Positions 25,964 through 34,078 of a DNA stretch of 64,000 nt are shown piece after piece (the first letter of the stretch is position 1; each line of letters begins with the position of its first letter). A program made the translations under genes and the position numbers. The notes beneath the pieces were generated by a model, which was not told where the DNA came from, did no database searches, and saw nothing but the letters and a program-made list of their open reading frames with translations. Source of the stretch: an uncultured Enterocloster sp. (GTDB lineage: Bacteria > Bacillota > Clostridia > Lachnospirales > Lachnospiraceae); the NCBI GenBank assembly GCA_944383785.1, contig CALWQV010000001.1, forward strand, positions 1 through 64,000, written 5' to 3'.

Positions 25964-26716
25964 ATGAAACGAATCATTTTAACAGGTGTTACCGCTATGT
26001 TTCTGCTGGCCGGCTGCGCGGGCCAGGGACAGTCCACAGCCATGACCCAGCCCATTGCCTCTGCCCAGTCTCAGGAAAGCCAGTCCGTCCAGGCGCAGGC
26101 TCCTGAGAGCAGCCAGGCGGCCCAGCCCCAGACTGCGGCCGGGCAGAGCAGCCAAGGGGCGGATATCCGGACCTCCGGGGAGGCGGACGCCCAGATTACG
26201 GCTTCTCAAGAAGCGGCGGCCCAGACCACAGCGGCCCAGGCGGCTCTTCCATCCGCTTCCGGCGACCTGGCTCAGGATATAGAAACCTACTGCCAGGTAA
26301 AGGCCCAAAAGGATGCGGTGGAGATCGAAATCGATAACCTGGAGGCAGCTTACCGGGTGGGCTCTTTAGACCAGCGGTCCTTCCAGAGCCAGAGAGCGGC
26401 CCTCCAGAATCAGGAGCGGGAGCTGGACTGGCAGGAGGAAATGCTGGAAGATATGGCAGAGATGTATTTCTACCAGAATGTGGAGCTGCCCCAGGGAGAT
26501 ATTCAGTCCCTGCTAGATCAGCTGGCCCAGGTTGACTCAGAGAAATATGATCAGGAAAACCAGGAACACCAGCTGAAGCTGCAGTACCGCAATGGGGAAA
26601 TATCCCGTGAGGATTTCATCAGCGGCATGAAGGAAAGCATCCGGCAGGAAGAAGAGCTGGATGTGCGGGAGGAGCTTTTGGAGGACAGCTTAGAGCGTCT
26701 GGGCTGGGACGACTGA
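25964..26716 (+). CDS. Putative lipoprotein with Gln/Ser/Ala-rich linker
   Basis: A 250-residue exported protein. The signal peptide ends in the lipobox LLAGC, so Cys18 should be lipidated. Residues about 25-100 are a low-complexity Gln/Ser/Ala/Thr-rich linker. The C-terminal ~145 residues form charged helices with two similar blocks (AYRVGSLDQRSFQSQ and QYRNGEISREDFISG), each followed by a Glu-rich helix, suggesting an internal duplication. RBS AGGAGGATT. It converges on the esterase gene with only 2 bases between stops. I recognise no named family. Confidence 0.8.
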   Translation: MKRIILTGVTAMFLLAGCAGQGQSTAMTQPIASAQSQESQSVQAQAPESSQAAQPQTAAGQSSQGADIRTSGEADAQITASQEAAAQTTAAQAALPSASGDLAQDIETYCQVKAQKDAVEIEIDNLEAAYRVGSLDQRSFQSQRAALQNQERELDWQEEMLEDMAEMYFYQNVELPQGDIQSLLDQLAQVDSEKYDQENQEHQLKLQYRNGEISREDFISGMKESIRQEEELDVREELLEDSLERLGWDD

Positions 26717-26718
26717 TC

Positions 26719-27558
26719 TCACAGCGCATCGATCCAGGCCTTCGCCAGCCGGATCCAGCCTTGGCAGGAGGGCTCATAGTAGCGGCCGTCCTGGCCTTCC
26801 ACCTCATGAGTCGCCAGGGAGAGGCCGTGGATGCCTCTGGGATAGAGATGCATCTCCAAGCTGACGCCATGCTCCCGTAGGGCGCCGGCCAAAAGCAGGC
26901 TGTTTTCCACCGGTACGCTCTGATCGGTCCAGGTATGCCACAAAAAGACCGGCGGCACATGGGGGCCAACCTGCTTTTCCAGGGAGAACAGCTCCACCAT
27001 CTCAGGGTCCGCCAGCTGCTCCGGCCCTAGGAGGGTTTCCACAGAGCCTCTGTGGGCATACTTGCCGGAGGTGATCACCGGATAGCAGAGGATCAGCCCG
27101 TCGGGGCGGATTTCCTCCGGACCTTTCCCTAAAGGCCCATAGAGAAAACCCCGGTTCCAGAAAACCCCCAGACTGCATGCCAGGTGCCCGCCGGCGGAAA
27201 AGCCGGATACCAGAATCCGTTTCGGATCTACATGCCAGTCTTCGCTGCGGCTGCGGATCAGATCCACCGCCAGAGCCAGCTCCATCAGCGCCCGGGGGAA
27301 GCGGTCCGGAGCCACGCTGTAATGGAGCACAAAGACCTGGCAGCCCATGGCCAGATATTCCATCGCCACAGGCTGATCTTCACGTTGAGAAACATGATTG
27401 TAACCGCCTCCGGGGCAGATCACCACTGCCGGCCGGAGGCGCTCTTTTGTCTCGGCCATAGGGTCCAAGAGATAGGCGGTCAGATCCGCCTGAGGATGAG
27501 AGCAGGAATGGCCGCACTGGGCCTGTGTCACTTGAATGGGAAAATGCTCGATTGTCAT
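26719..27558 (-). CDS. Alpha/beta hydrolase (esterase/lipase family)
   Basis: A 279-residue cytoplasmic hydrolase of the BD-FAE/acetyl-xylan-esterase-like group. PGGGYNHVS forms the oxyanion region, VSGFSAGGH holds the nucleophile serine, WHTWTDQSVP the acid, and GIHGLSL the catalytic histidine. It probably deacetylates or de-esterifies a carbohydrate ester. ATG 27558 has a GGAGG site. No signal peptide is seen. Confidence 0.9.
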   Translation of the reverse strand: MTIEHFPIQVTQAQCGHSCSHPQADLTAYLLDPMAETKERLRPAVVICPGGGYNHVSQREDQPVAMEYLAMGCQVFVLHYSVAPDRFPRALMELALAVDLIRSRSEDWHVDPKRILVSGFSAGGHLACSLGVFWNRGFLYGPLGKGPEEIRPDGLILCYPVITSGKYAHRGSVETLLGPEQLADPEMVELFSLEKQVGPHVPPVFLWHTWTDQSVPVENSLLLAGALREHGVSLEMHLYPRGIHGLSLATHEVEGQDGRYYEPSCQGWIRLAKAWIDAL

Positions 27559-27586
27559 AAAAACCTCCGCGTGCTGTATTTCCCTC

Positions 27587-27615
27587 AGTTTACCACACCG
27601 CGCCGAAAACTTCAA
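27587..27615 (-). promoter_or_regulatory. Promoter of the esterase gene
   Basis: Minus-strand -35 TTGAAG (27615-27610) and -10 TAAACT (27592-27587) with 17-base spacing, about 30 bases before the start codon. Confidence 0.55.
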
Positions 27616-27672
27616 CGCGGCAGTGGAAGCGGCAGGCACGCCGGTAAGCGCTAGACGGCGAAAGGATGCGGC

Positions 27673-27701
27673 TTTACAGCCGGGGAAAAGGCAAGTATAA
27701 T
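27673..27701 (+). promoter_or_regulatory. Promoter of the apt operon
   Basis: TTTACA (27673-27678) and a consensus TATAAT (27696-27701) separated by 17 bases, 60 bases before apt. Confidence 0.75.
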
Positions 27702-27761
27702 GAAATGGAGTATTGAAAAATAACCACAGCTGGACTTGCCAGCGGAAAGGAACGCGCTAGA

Positions 27762-28289
27762 ATGATGAAGCGATTAGAGGATTATGTGATCAGTATTCCG
27801 GATTTTCCGGAGCCAGGGATTATTTTTAGGGATATTACCAGCATTTTACAGGATGGGGACGGCCTGGCTTTGGCGATCGACAGCCTGAGGGCTATGGTAA
27901 AGGATCTGGATTTTGATCTTGTGGTAGGGCCGGAGTCCCGGGGATTTATTTTCGGAGTTCCCCTGGCGTATTTGTACCATAAGGGCTTTGTGCCGGTGCG
28001 CAAAAAGGGGAAGCTTCCCCGGGAGACGGTCAGCGCCAGCTACGAGCTGGAGTACGGCAGCGCGGAGATCGAGATTCACAAGGACGCCATAAAGCCTGGC
28101 CAGAAGGTGGTGATTGTGGACGACCTGATCGCTACCGGCGGGACCACGGAGGCCATTATCCAGCTGGTAAAGGAGCTGGGGGGAGAGGTAGTGAAGCTCT
28201 GCTTTGTGATGGAGCTGGCCGGATTAAAGGGCAGGGAGAAGCTAAAGGGCTACGATGTGGAGTCCGCGATTATTTATGAAGGCAAATAG
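27762..28289 (+). CDS. apt: Adenine phosphoribosyltransferase
   Basis: A 175-residue type I phosphoribosyltransferase, close to the usual 170-180. DFPEPGIIFRDITSIL and GPESRGFIFG are Apt hallmarks, and VVIVDDLIATGGTT is the PRPP-binding loop. It salvages adenine to AMP. Two ATGs are adjacent at the start; a GGAAAGGA site lies upstream. It is unusual that a histidine kinase gene follows after only 20 bases. Confidence 0.97.
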   Translation: MMKRLEDYVISIPDFPEPGIIFRDITSILQDGDGLALAIDSLRAMVKDLDFDLVVGPESRGFIFGVPLAYLYHKGFVPVRKKGKLPRETVSASYELEYGSAEIEIHKDAIKPGQKVVIVDDLIATGGTTEAIIQLVKELGGEVVKLCFVMELAGLKGREKLKGYDVESAIIYEGK

Positions 28290-28309
28290 GACGCCGGAAC
28301 GGAGAATCT

Positions 28310-30646
28310 ATGGAGCAGGAAGTAAAGAAATACCGAAATAAGAAGATTGTCCTGACGGTGCTCCACATTCTATTTGTGCTGGCCGCCGCCGCGGGCTTCA
28401 GCGCCATGTATCTGAGCTCTGATTTCGGGAAGGGAATTTCCTGGCTGCGGAGCGTGGACTATGAAGATACGGAGCAGTTTCACCTTCTTCTGTCGGAGGA
28501 CATTGATAAGATCTTTACCTATATCGGCTACAAGGATGTATTTGAAACAGACGGAGAGCTGGATCTGAATAAGGTGATTGTGGGCGTTAACGACGGCCCC
28601 GGCCTGGATGAGGTGCTGACCCTGGACGACATCATCCGCTATGCCAAGCGGAGAGGCTATTATCTGGATGAGAATTTTACGGTAAAGGGAAGCCCTGTTT
28701 CCATGGACAATGACGACGACCTGGAGCTGAATATCGACTGGCAGACCTACAATCCAGATTTCCTGGACCCGGAAATTTACGGGGAGCGGATGACCCGGGA
28801 GGAGCTGGCCTTTGAGGTTTTAGGGCGGCTGGGGGATTACTATTCCATCGCCTATAATTACATCGAGAATCCCACCAACCTGCATTTTCGCATCGTCTAC
28901 AACGGCGAGGACGGGGAGCAGAGGGTCTATACCAACGCCGAGGACCTTTCTTTGGAGGAAATGCGCCAGGAGGGAAGGTATCTGTACATTCCCGGGGATT
29001 CCATCCGCATGGAGAGCAATCTGGATTCCATCCCGGCCAACGCGGCGCCTTATCTGGAAATCTGGAATCCTTATGGGAACAGTCAGTATTATATGATGCT
29101 GTCCATTGATACCACCTACTCTGCCCAGGACGCCTACGCCCGGGAGGCGGGAGAGTACCTGGAATCCAGAACCCATTTCCTCATGGGAAGCGCCGGGGTG
29201 GCGGTGGGACTTTTAGGAGGCGTGACCACCATCTTATGCCTGGTTGTCATGTCGGGCCATGAAACGGAGGGCAGCCGCAGGATTCGTCTTTATCCCTTTG
29301 ACGAGATTTACACGGAGCTGGCGGTGCTGTCCTGGGCGCTGCTTCTTTTGGTGGCCGTCTATATGGGGCGGTTTGTGGCCAGCCATCTGATCTCCATGGC
29401 CTTCAGCCAGGAGCAGTGGGCTTACTGGATTAAGCTGGTGAAGCTTTTGGTAATCTACGGCTGTACGGCGGTCTGCCTTTTTGGGGCGGTGCGCCGTTAC
29501 AAGGCGGGGCAGCTCTGGAGCAACAGCCTTGCAAAGCGGGCTTATGAAGCGTTGCGGGAATACCGGAACCGGACTACCTTTGCTGTTGGGATGGCCATGG
29601 GATTTCTGGCGGTGCTGGCGGTGAATATTTTTCTGATCTGGGGCATGCTCCTGATCTGGCTGACCCCGGAAAAGGGGCTGGATCAGGACATTACCTTTTT
29701 GATTATGGCGGCCCTTCTGGCCGGCGCGGACATTGTGGTGTTTCACAGGATGTTTTCCAAGGCGGTGCAGATGGATCTGCTGGATGGGGCCATCCGCAAT
29801 ATTGCCCAGGGGAATACCGGTTTCCAGATGGACCTAAGCCAGCTGAGGGGAAAAGAGCGGGCCATGGGGGAGCACATTAACAATATCGGCGCCGGCCTTG
29901 AGACGGCGCTGAAGGAGCAGGTAAAGAGCGAGCGCCTGAAAACCGACCTGATTACCAATGTGTCTCATGATTTAAAGACGCCTTTAACCTCCATTATCAA
30001 TTACGTGGATTTGATCAAGCGGGAGCATATTCAGGATCCGAAGATCCAGGGCTATCTGGAGGTGCTGGACCAGAAGTCCCAGCGGTTAAAGACCCTGACA
30101 GAGGATTTGGTGGAAGCTTCCAAGGCCAGCTCCGGAAACCTGAAGCTGGATATACAGGATATTGACGTGGTGGAGCTGGTGTGTCAGACCAACGGGGAAT
30201 TTGAAGAGAAATTTGCCACCCGTCACCTGGAGCTGATTTCCACTCTGCCCAAGACGCCGGTGATCATCCGGGCGGACGGCCGCCGCCTCTGGCGCATTTT
30301 GGAGAATCTTTATAATAACGCCTACAAGTACGCCATGCAGAACAGCCGTATCTATGTAGATGTGGTTTCGCGGGACGGGAATGCGGTGTTTACCATCAAG
30401 AATGTGTCCGAGAGTCCATTGAATTTCTCGCCGGACGAGCTGACGGAGCGGTTTGTCCGGGGGGATGTGGCCAGGACTACAGAGGGAAGCGGCCTGGGTC
30501 TATCCATCGCCAAGAGTCTTACTCAGCTGCAGGGCGGAACCTTTACCATTTACATCGACGGGGATCTTTTTAAGGCGGAGGCTGCCTTTCCGCTTAAATT
30601 GATTACCATTGAGAATTTTGGGGTGCAGGATGCAGGAGAGGCATAA
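28310..30646 (+). CDS. Multi-pass sensor histidine kinase
   Basis: A 778-residue kinase. One N-terminal helix (about 15-35) is followed by a ~255-residue extracellular sensor, then five hydrophobic segments (about 292-315, 340-362, 373-396, 425-450, 463-485). A HAMP-like linker, HisKA with NVSHDLKTPLTSI, and HATPase_c with NLYNNAYKYA and GSGLGLSIAKS complete it. It resembles VanS-type kinases of Clostridia. No response regulator is adjacent; the next gene encodes an AraC-type regulator overlapping by 17 bases. The phosphorylation partner must be elsewhere. Confidence 0.92.
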   Translation: MEQEVKKYRNKKIVLTVLHILFVLAAAAGFSAMYLSSDFGKGISWLRSVDYEDTEQFHLLLSEDIDKIFTYIGYKDVFETDGELDLNKVIVGVNDGPGLDEVLTLDDIIRYAKRRGYYLDENFTVKGSPVSMDNDDDLELNIDWQTYNPDFLDPEIYGERMTREELAFEVLGRLGDYYSIAYNYIENPTNLHFRIVYNGEDGEQRVYTNAEDLSLEEMRQEGRYLYIPGDSIRMESNLDSIPANAAPYLEIWNPYGNSQYYMMLSIDTTYSAQDAYAREAGEYLESRTHFLMGSAGVAVGLLGGVTTILCLVVMSGHETEGSRRIRLYPFDEIYTELAVLSWALLLLVAVYMGRFVASHLISMAFSQEQWAYWIKLVKLLVIYGCTAVCLFGAVRRYKAGQLWSNSLAKRAYEALREYRNRTTFAVGMAMGFLAVLAVNIFLIWGMLLIWLTPEKGLDQDITFLIMAALLAGADIVVFHRMFSKAVQMDLLDGAIRNIAQGNTGFQMDLSQLRGKERAMGEHINNIGAGLETALKEQVKSERLKTDLITNVSHDLKTPLTSIINYVDLIKREHIQDPKIQGYLEVLDQKSQRLKTLTEDLVEASKASSGNLKLDIQDIDVVELVCQTNGEFEEKFATRHLELISTLPKTPVIIRADGRRLWRILENLYNNAYKYAMQNSRIYVDVVSRDGNAVFTIKNVSESPLNFSPDELTERFVRGDVARTTEGSGLGLSIAKSLTQLQGGTFTIYIDGDLFKAEAAFPLKLITIENFGVQDAGEA

Positions 30647-31490
30647 AACGTTTTTCCCCCGACAGGAGCTGTACCAGGGGGATTTTGACGGAATGATGCG
30701 AAGCCCTGGCCGGGAATTTGAGGCGGGCTTCCATTTCCATGATTTTTATGAGATTCAGTTCTATCCGGAGGGCTCGGGGAGAATCCGCATTGGCGAGCAG
30801 GAATACCCGGTGTCTGCCGGTGATGTGGCTGTAATCAATATGTTTGAGCTTCACGGCTATGTGCCGGAGAAAGGGAAATTTTACCAGAGGTTTGCCGTCA
30901 GCCTGGACCCAGGCTTTCTTTTGGCAGCCTGTTCCGGCCAGACCAATCTTCTGGCACTTTTTCACCGGCCGGCGGAAGATCCGCCGGTGTTTCATGTGGG
31001 AGGGGAAGCATTTGAGCGCTGCCGCCATCTAATTGAGGTCTATGAAAATCCACCGGTGGAATTTGGGAAGGATGTATACAGGAGGGCAGTGCTGTACATG
31101 CTGCTGGCGGTGCTGTTTGACCAGAAACATCCGTGGGAGGCCGCCGCTGCCATCCCCACGGCCCAGGCGGAGACGGTGACGCGGCTGATCTGCTACATCG
31201 GGGAGCATCTGGAGGAAGAGCTGGATCTGACGGGTCTGGCGGACTACGCCCATTTCAGCACTTCCTACCTCTGCCGCCTGTTTCGCAGATATACGGGCAC
31301 AACCCTGAAGCAGTATATCAATTTAAAGCGGGTGGAGCGGGCCAAGGCGCTTTTAAAGGGCGGGGCCACGGCCAGGGAGGCCAGCCTGAAAGCAGGATTC
31401 AACAACTACAGCTATTTTTACAAAACCTTTAAAAATATTGCCGGGATGGGACCGGCAGAATATGGCCGTCTGGGCGAAAGGTCAAAATAG
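30630..31490 (+). CDS. AraC-family transcriptional regulator
   Basis: A 286-residue regulator. An N-terminal cupin-like sensor domain (FHFHDFYEIQFYPEGSG; about 15-110) precedes two helix-turn-helix motifs in the C-terminal ~100 residues (LADYAHFSTSYLCRLF and ASLKAGFNNYSYFYKTFK). ATG 30630 lies within the end of the kinase gene, suggesting coupled translation; a TTG at 30609 is possible but worse. It may activate the exporter gene that follows, whose promoter has a weak -35. Confidence 0.92.
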   Translation: MQERHKTFFPRQELYQGDFDGMMRSPGREFEAGFHFHDFYEIQFYPEGSGRIRIGEQEYPVSAGDVAVINMFELHGYVPEKGKFYQRFAVSLDPGFLLAACSGQTNLLALFHRPAEDPPVFHVGGEAFERCRHLIEVYENPPVEFGKDVYRRAVLYMLLAVLFDQKHPWEAAAAIPTAQAETVTRLICYIGEHLEEELDLTGLADYAHFSTSYLCRLFRRYTGTTLKQYINLKRVERAKALLKGGATAREASLKAGFNNYSYFYKTFKNIAGMGPAEYGRLGERSK

Positions 31491-31538
31491 GAAATATAGA
31501 GAAGAAAGCTGTGAATGGAATCCGGGACGCGATCCTGC

Positions 31539-31544
31539 TAAAAT
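31539..31544 (+). promoter_or_regulatory. Likely -10 box of the EamA exporter gene
   Basis: TAAAAT at 31539-31544 lies 40 bases before the exporter start. No good -35 is found at 16-18 bases upstream (TGGAAT), as expected for an activator-dependent promoter. Dependence on the neighbouring AraC protein is a guess. Confidence 0.35.
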
Positions 31545-31584
31545 AGCGGTATCAGTTTAGAAGAAAGAAGGAGCGTCTTCCTTT

Positions 31585-32535
31585 ATGAAACAACGGTCAG
31601 ATACATTTCTTACTTCCTCCTGGGGCGTGGCCTTAGGGGCCTGCATCGCCTGCGCCCTCTGGGGCAGCGCCGCCCCTGCTATTAAGACAGGGTACCGGCT
31701 TTTTGGAATTCCATCGGAGGCGGTGAGTACCCAGATTTTATTCGCGGGAATCCGCTTCAGCATGGCGGGGATTTTCACCATCCTGTTTGCCAGCCTGCTG
31801 GCGAAAAAACCGGCGGTGCCGAAGAGAACCTCCTGGGGGATGGTGGCCACCTTAAGCGCCTTCCAGACAGTGATCCAGTATCTGTTTTACTACATCGGCC
31901 TGGCCCATACCTCCGGCGTGAAGGCTTCGATTATCACTGGTTCCCAGGTTTTTATCGCCATTCTTATGGCTTGCTTTTTGTTCCGTCAGGAGCGGATGAC
32001 CTCCAAGAAGCTGATCGGCTGTATCCTGGGCTTTAGCGGCGTGGTGCTGGTGAATATAAGCGGCGGCAGCCTGGGCGGCGGACTGAGCCTTAAGGGGGAG
32101 GGATGTATCCTGATGTCGGCCTGCTCCTACTCCGTATCCTCCGTTTTGACAAAAACCTATTCCGCAAGGGAAAACCCGCTGATTTTAAGCGGCTGGCAGT
32201 TCGCCCTGGGAGGCGCGGTGATGGCGGCTTTCGGCCTGCTGTCCGGGGGAAGCCTTCCTGAAGTAAGCCTGCCTGCCCTGGGAATCCTCCTGTACTTAAG
32301 CCTGCTCTCCACCGTAGCCTATGCTCTCTGGGCGGTGCTGCTGAAATACAATCCCGTATCCCGGGTGGCGGTCTACGGCTTTATGAATCCGGTGTTCGGC
32401 GTGATTTTTTCCGCCCTCCTGCTGGGAGAGGGGGAGGGCCTGGGACTTAAGGCCCTTGGAGCTCTGCTTTTGGTGTGTATGGGGATTTTTGTGGTGAACT
32501 TCGGCGGGAGCCCGGGGAAGGTCAAAGGGATATGA
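31585..32535 (+). CDS. EamA/DMT-family transporter
   Basis: A 316-residue membrane protein with 10 hydrophobic helices arranged as two EamA repeats. Family features include CALWGSAAPAIKTGY near the start and YALWAVLLKYNPVSRVAVYGFMNPV in the second repeat. The drug/metabolite superfamily exports small metabolites or amino acids. An AAGGAG site precedes the ATG. It follows an AraC regulator after 94 bases. The substrate is unknown. Confidence 0.92.
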   Translation: MKQRSDTFLTSSWGVALGACIACALWGSAAPAIKTGYRLFGIPSEAVSTQILFAGIRFSMAGIFTILFASLLAKKPAVPKRTSWGMVATLSAFQTVIQYLFYYIGLAHTSGVKASIITGSQVFIAILMACFLFRQERMTSKKLIGCILGFSGVVLVNISGGSLGGGLSLKGEGCILMSACSYSVSSVLTKTYSARENPLILSGWQFALGGAVMAAFGLLSGGSLPEVSLPALGILLYLSLLSTVAYALWAVLLKYNPVSRVAVYGFMNPVFGVIFSALLLGEGEGLGLKALGALLLVCMGIFVVNFGGSPGKVKGI

Positions 32536-32556
32536 CTTTCAGGGGTGCGGATGGTT

Positions 32557-33105
32557 TTATACCCGCTTATAAATAATAGGGTCATCGTACCCAAATGTTC
32601 TTTTTCCGTTCACCTCTATGATTTCAGATACCTCCAGACATAGAGGTGAAAATCTTTCCCACAGCTTGAATGTCATAACCGGTGAAAATTGGCTTGTACT
32701 GCCGCCTTCCCAGACGCCGTCCTTTTCACGATAAAGGGCCGGCGTAAATTTTTCGGATTTTTTAAGATCACGGTAATCGGCCATCCCCATGGAATTGTAT
32801 GAAAATGTCTGCTTGTTTTCTCCAACCGGAATCTCATAGGATGAAAGCTGGATGCCCTCATTGGCTTCCGTAATCAGGAAGAGGTGGGGCGACGCATGGC
32901 GCTTTCCGTCAGTTTCATAATAGCTTTCTTCTACGATGAAAATGCCGTCGAACGCTTCCGGAAGATTTTTAATTTTATCATTGCAGGCAGTATTAACATG
33001 TTCGGCGAAAGGATAAGGTTTTCCTGCCTCCTTCATTGCCTTAAACTGCTCTTTGTTGTCAAAATGTCCTGTGATTAGATTTACAAAAGTTTCAAGTTTC
33101 CTCAT
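32557..33105 (-). CDS. Conserved hypothetical protein, possibly CpeT/CpcT-like
   Basis: A 182-residue soluble protein I cannot name with certainty. The opening (VNLITGHFDNKEQF, then a predicted beta-rich region with IVEESYYETDG) recalls the CpcT/CpeT lyase fold, in which a similar 'L-G-F-x-N-x-E-Q' start is seen; this is only a resemblance by eye. I chose ATG 33105, preceded by TTGGAGGTAGAG; the frame continues to 33213 without a better start. An intrinsic terminator separates it from the phosphotransferase gene upstream. Confidence 0.65.
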   Translation of the reverse strand: MRKLETFVNLITGHFDNKEQFKAMKEAGKPYPFAEHVNTACNDKIKNLPEAFDGIFIVEESYYETDGKRHASPHLFLITEANEGIQLSSYEIPVGENKQTFSYNSMGMADYRDLKKSEKFTPALYREKDGVWEGGSTSQFSPVMTFKLWERFSPLCLEVSEIIEVNGKRTFGYDDPIIYKRV

Positions 33106-33139
33106 CTCTACCTCCAAATTTTTTCCGTTCAGATTGATA

Positions 33140-33174
33140 AAAAATCCCGCAGGATTGATCTCCGCGGGATTTTT
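33140..33174. terminator. Bidirectional intrinsic terminator
   Basis: A perfect 11-bp stem, AAAAATCCCGC (33140-33150) and GCGGGATTTTT (33164-33174), with a 13-base loop. It ends in a T-run when read in either direction. It lies just after the phosphotransferase gene (minus strand) and before the next minus-strand gene. Confidence 0.85.
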
Positions 33175-33193
33175 AATGTCCATCAACAGCTTC

Positions 33194-33943
33194 TTACTGA
33201 TAGGGGAATACATTGATCCACTTCTCTAAAAGCTCCTTCTCCTCCGGGCGTCTCTTCACCAGCTGGGCCGCGGCCACGATGGGAAGCCATCCCTGAACGT
33301 AGCGCTTGTCCGTGCCGGTCTTCTCGCAGAAGAGATCCATGTAGAGATCCGCCAGCTTGCTGTCCTTTAAGCTTAAGAGCAGGTAGGTTCTGGCTACATC
33401 CGCGCTGGCGTTGCCCTGAGAAGCATGTACCCAGTCGATGACGTACATGGTTCCGTCTTCCTGGACAATGATATTGGAAGGAGAGAAATCCCCATGGCAC
33501 AGCTTGGTGTGCTTGGGCATGCCGTCCAGCCTGGTTAAGAGCTCATAGCGGGTGCTCTCGTCCAGAGCGGGCTCTTCCTTTAAGGCACGGATGGTCTTTT
33601 CCTTTAACTTGTTTAACAGAGGGCAGGCTTTGGAGTGGATCTCCAGCTGCAGATCAACCATCTGCTCCATGTACTCCTGGGTTTTGTCCGGATTTTCATC
33701 CATTAGCTGCTCTAAGGTTTTTCCTTCAATAAATTCCTTGATGATGGACCACTTGCCATCTACTACGGAAACTCCCAGGATTTTGGGAACATGAAGCCCC
33801 GGAAGATCCTCCACGCGGGCGTTGCACAGGGCCTCGTTTAAGACCTCGGCCTTGGGGAATCCCTCACAGAATTCCTTGATGGCAACATTTCCGTCGCGGT
33901 ATACGCTTTTTGTACTGCTGCTTGAGATTAACTGCTTCGCCAT
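33194..33943 (-). CDS. APH-family small-molecule phosphotransferase
   Basis: A 249-residue kinase-like protein of the aminoglycoside phosphotransferase/choline kinase family. The catalytic loop is LCHGDFSPSN (His150-Asp152) and the metal-binding Asp170 lies in VIDWVHA; an N-terminal beta-lobe has VAIKEF and SIIKEFIEGKTL. The family phosphorylates antibiotics or metabolites such as homoserine or choline. No resistance claim can be made. RBS AAGGAG. A perfect 13-base palindrome lies in its upstream region. Confidence 0.88.
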   Translation of the reverse strand: MAKQLISSSSTKSVYRDGNVAIKEFCEGFPKAEVLNEALCNARVEDLPGLHVPKILGVSVVDGKWSIIKEFIEGKTLEQLMDENPDKTQEYMEQMVDLQLEIHSKACPLLNKLKEKTIRALKEEPALDESTRYELLTRLDGMPKHTKLCHGDFSPSNIIVQEDGTMYVIDWVHASQGNASADVARTYLLLSLKDSKLADLYMDLFCEKTGTDKRYVQGWLPIVAAAQLVKRRPEEKELLEKWINVFPYQ

Positions 33944-33987
33944 AAAATTTCGCTCCTTCCAAACGTTCTATGCCATAGTCGTGATTA

Positions 33988-34000
33988 CCATGCTGCATGG
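33988..34000. promoter_or_regulatory. Palindrome upstream of the phosphotransferase gene
   Basis: CCATGC-T-GCATGG is a perfect inverted repeat 45 bases before the minus-strand start codon. It lies just downstream of a possible -10 TAGAAT, so it would overlap the transcript start region. It could be an operator; a chance palindrome is also possible. Confidence 0.35.
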
Positions 34001-34078
34001 CCTTATTCTACTACATTTTGGGAAAATTGTACAGATGCTATTTGATAAAATTTTAACATACTTTTCCCCATTCTTTTG

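Noticed and set aside
30609..30629. A TTG start for the AraC regulator
   Set aside because: It lies deeper in the kinase gene, and ATG 30630 gives the usual N-terminus.
32557..33105. Firm assignment as a CpeT chromophore lyase
   Set aside because: Only a short N-terminal resemblance; this organism type has no phycobilins, so the name would mislead.
33194..33943. Aminoglycoside resistance gene
   Set aside because: Only general APH/choline-kinase motifs are visible; nothing points to antibiotic substrates.
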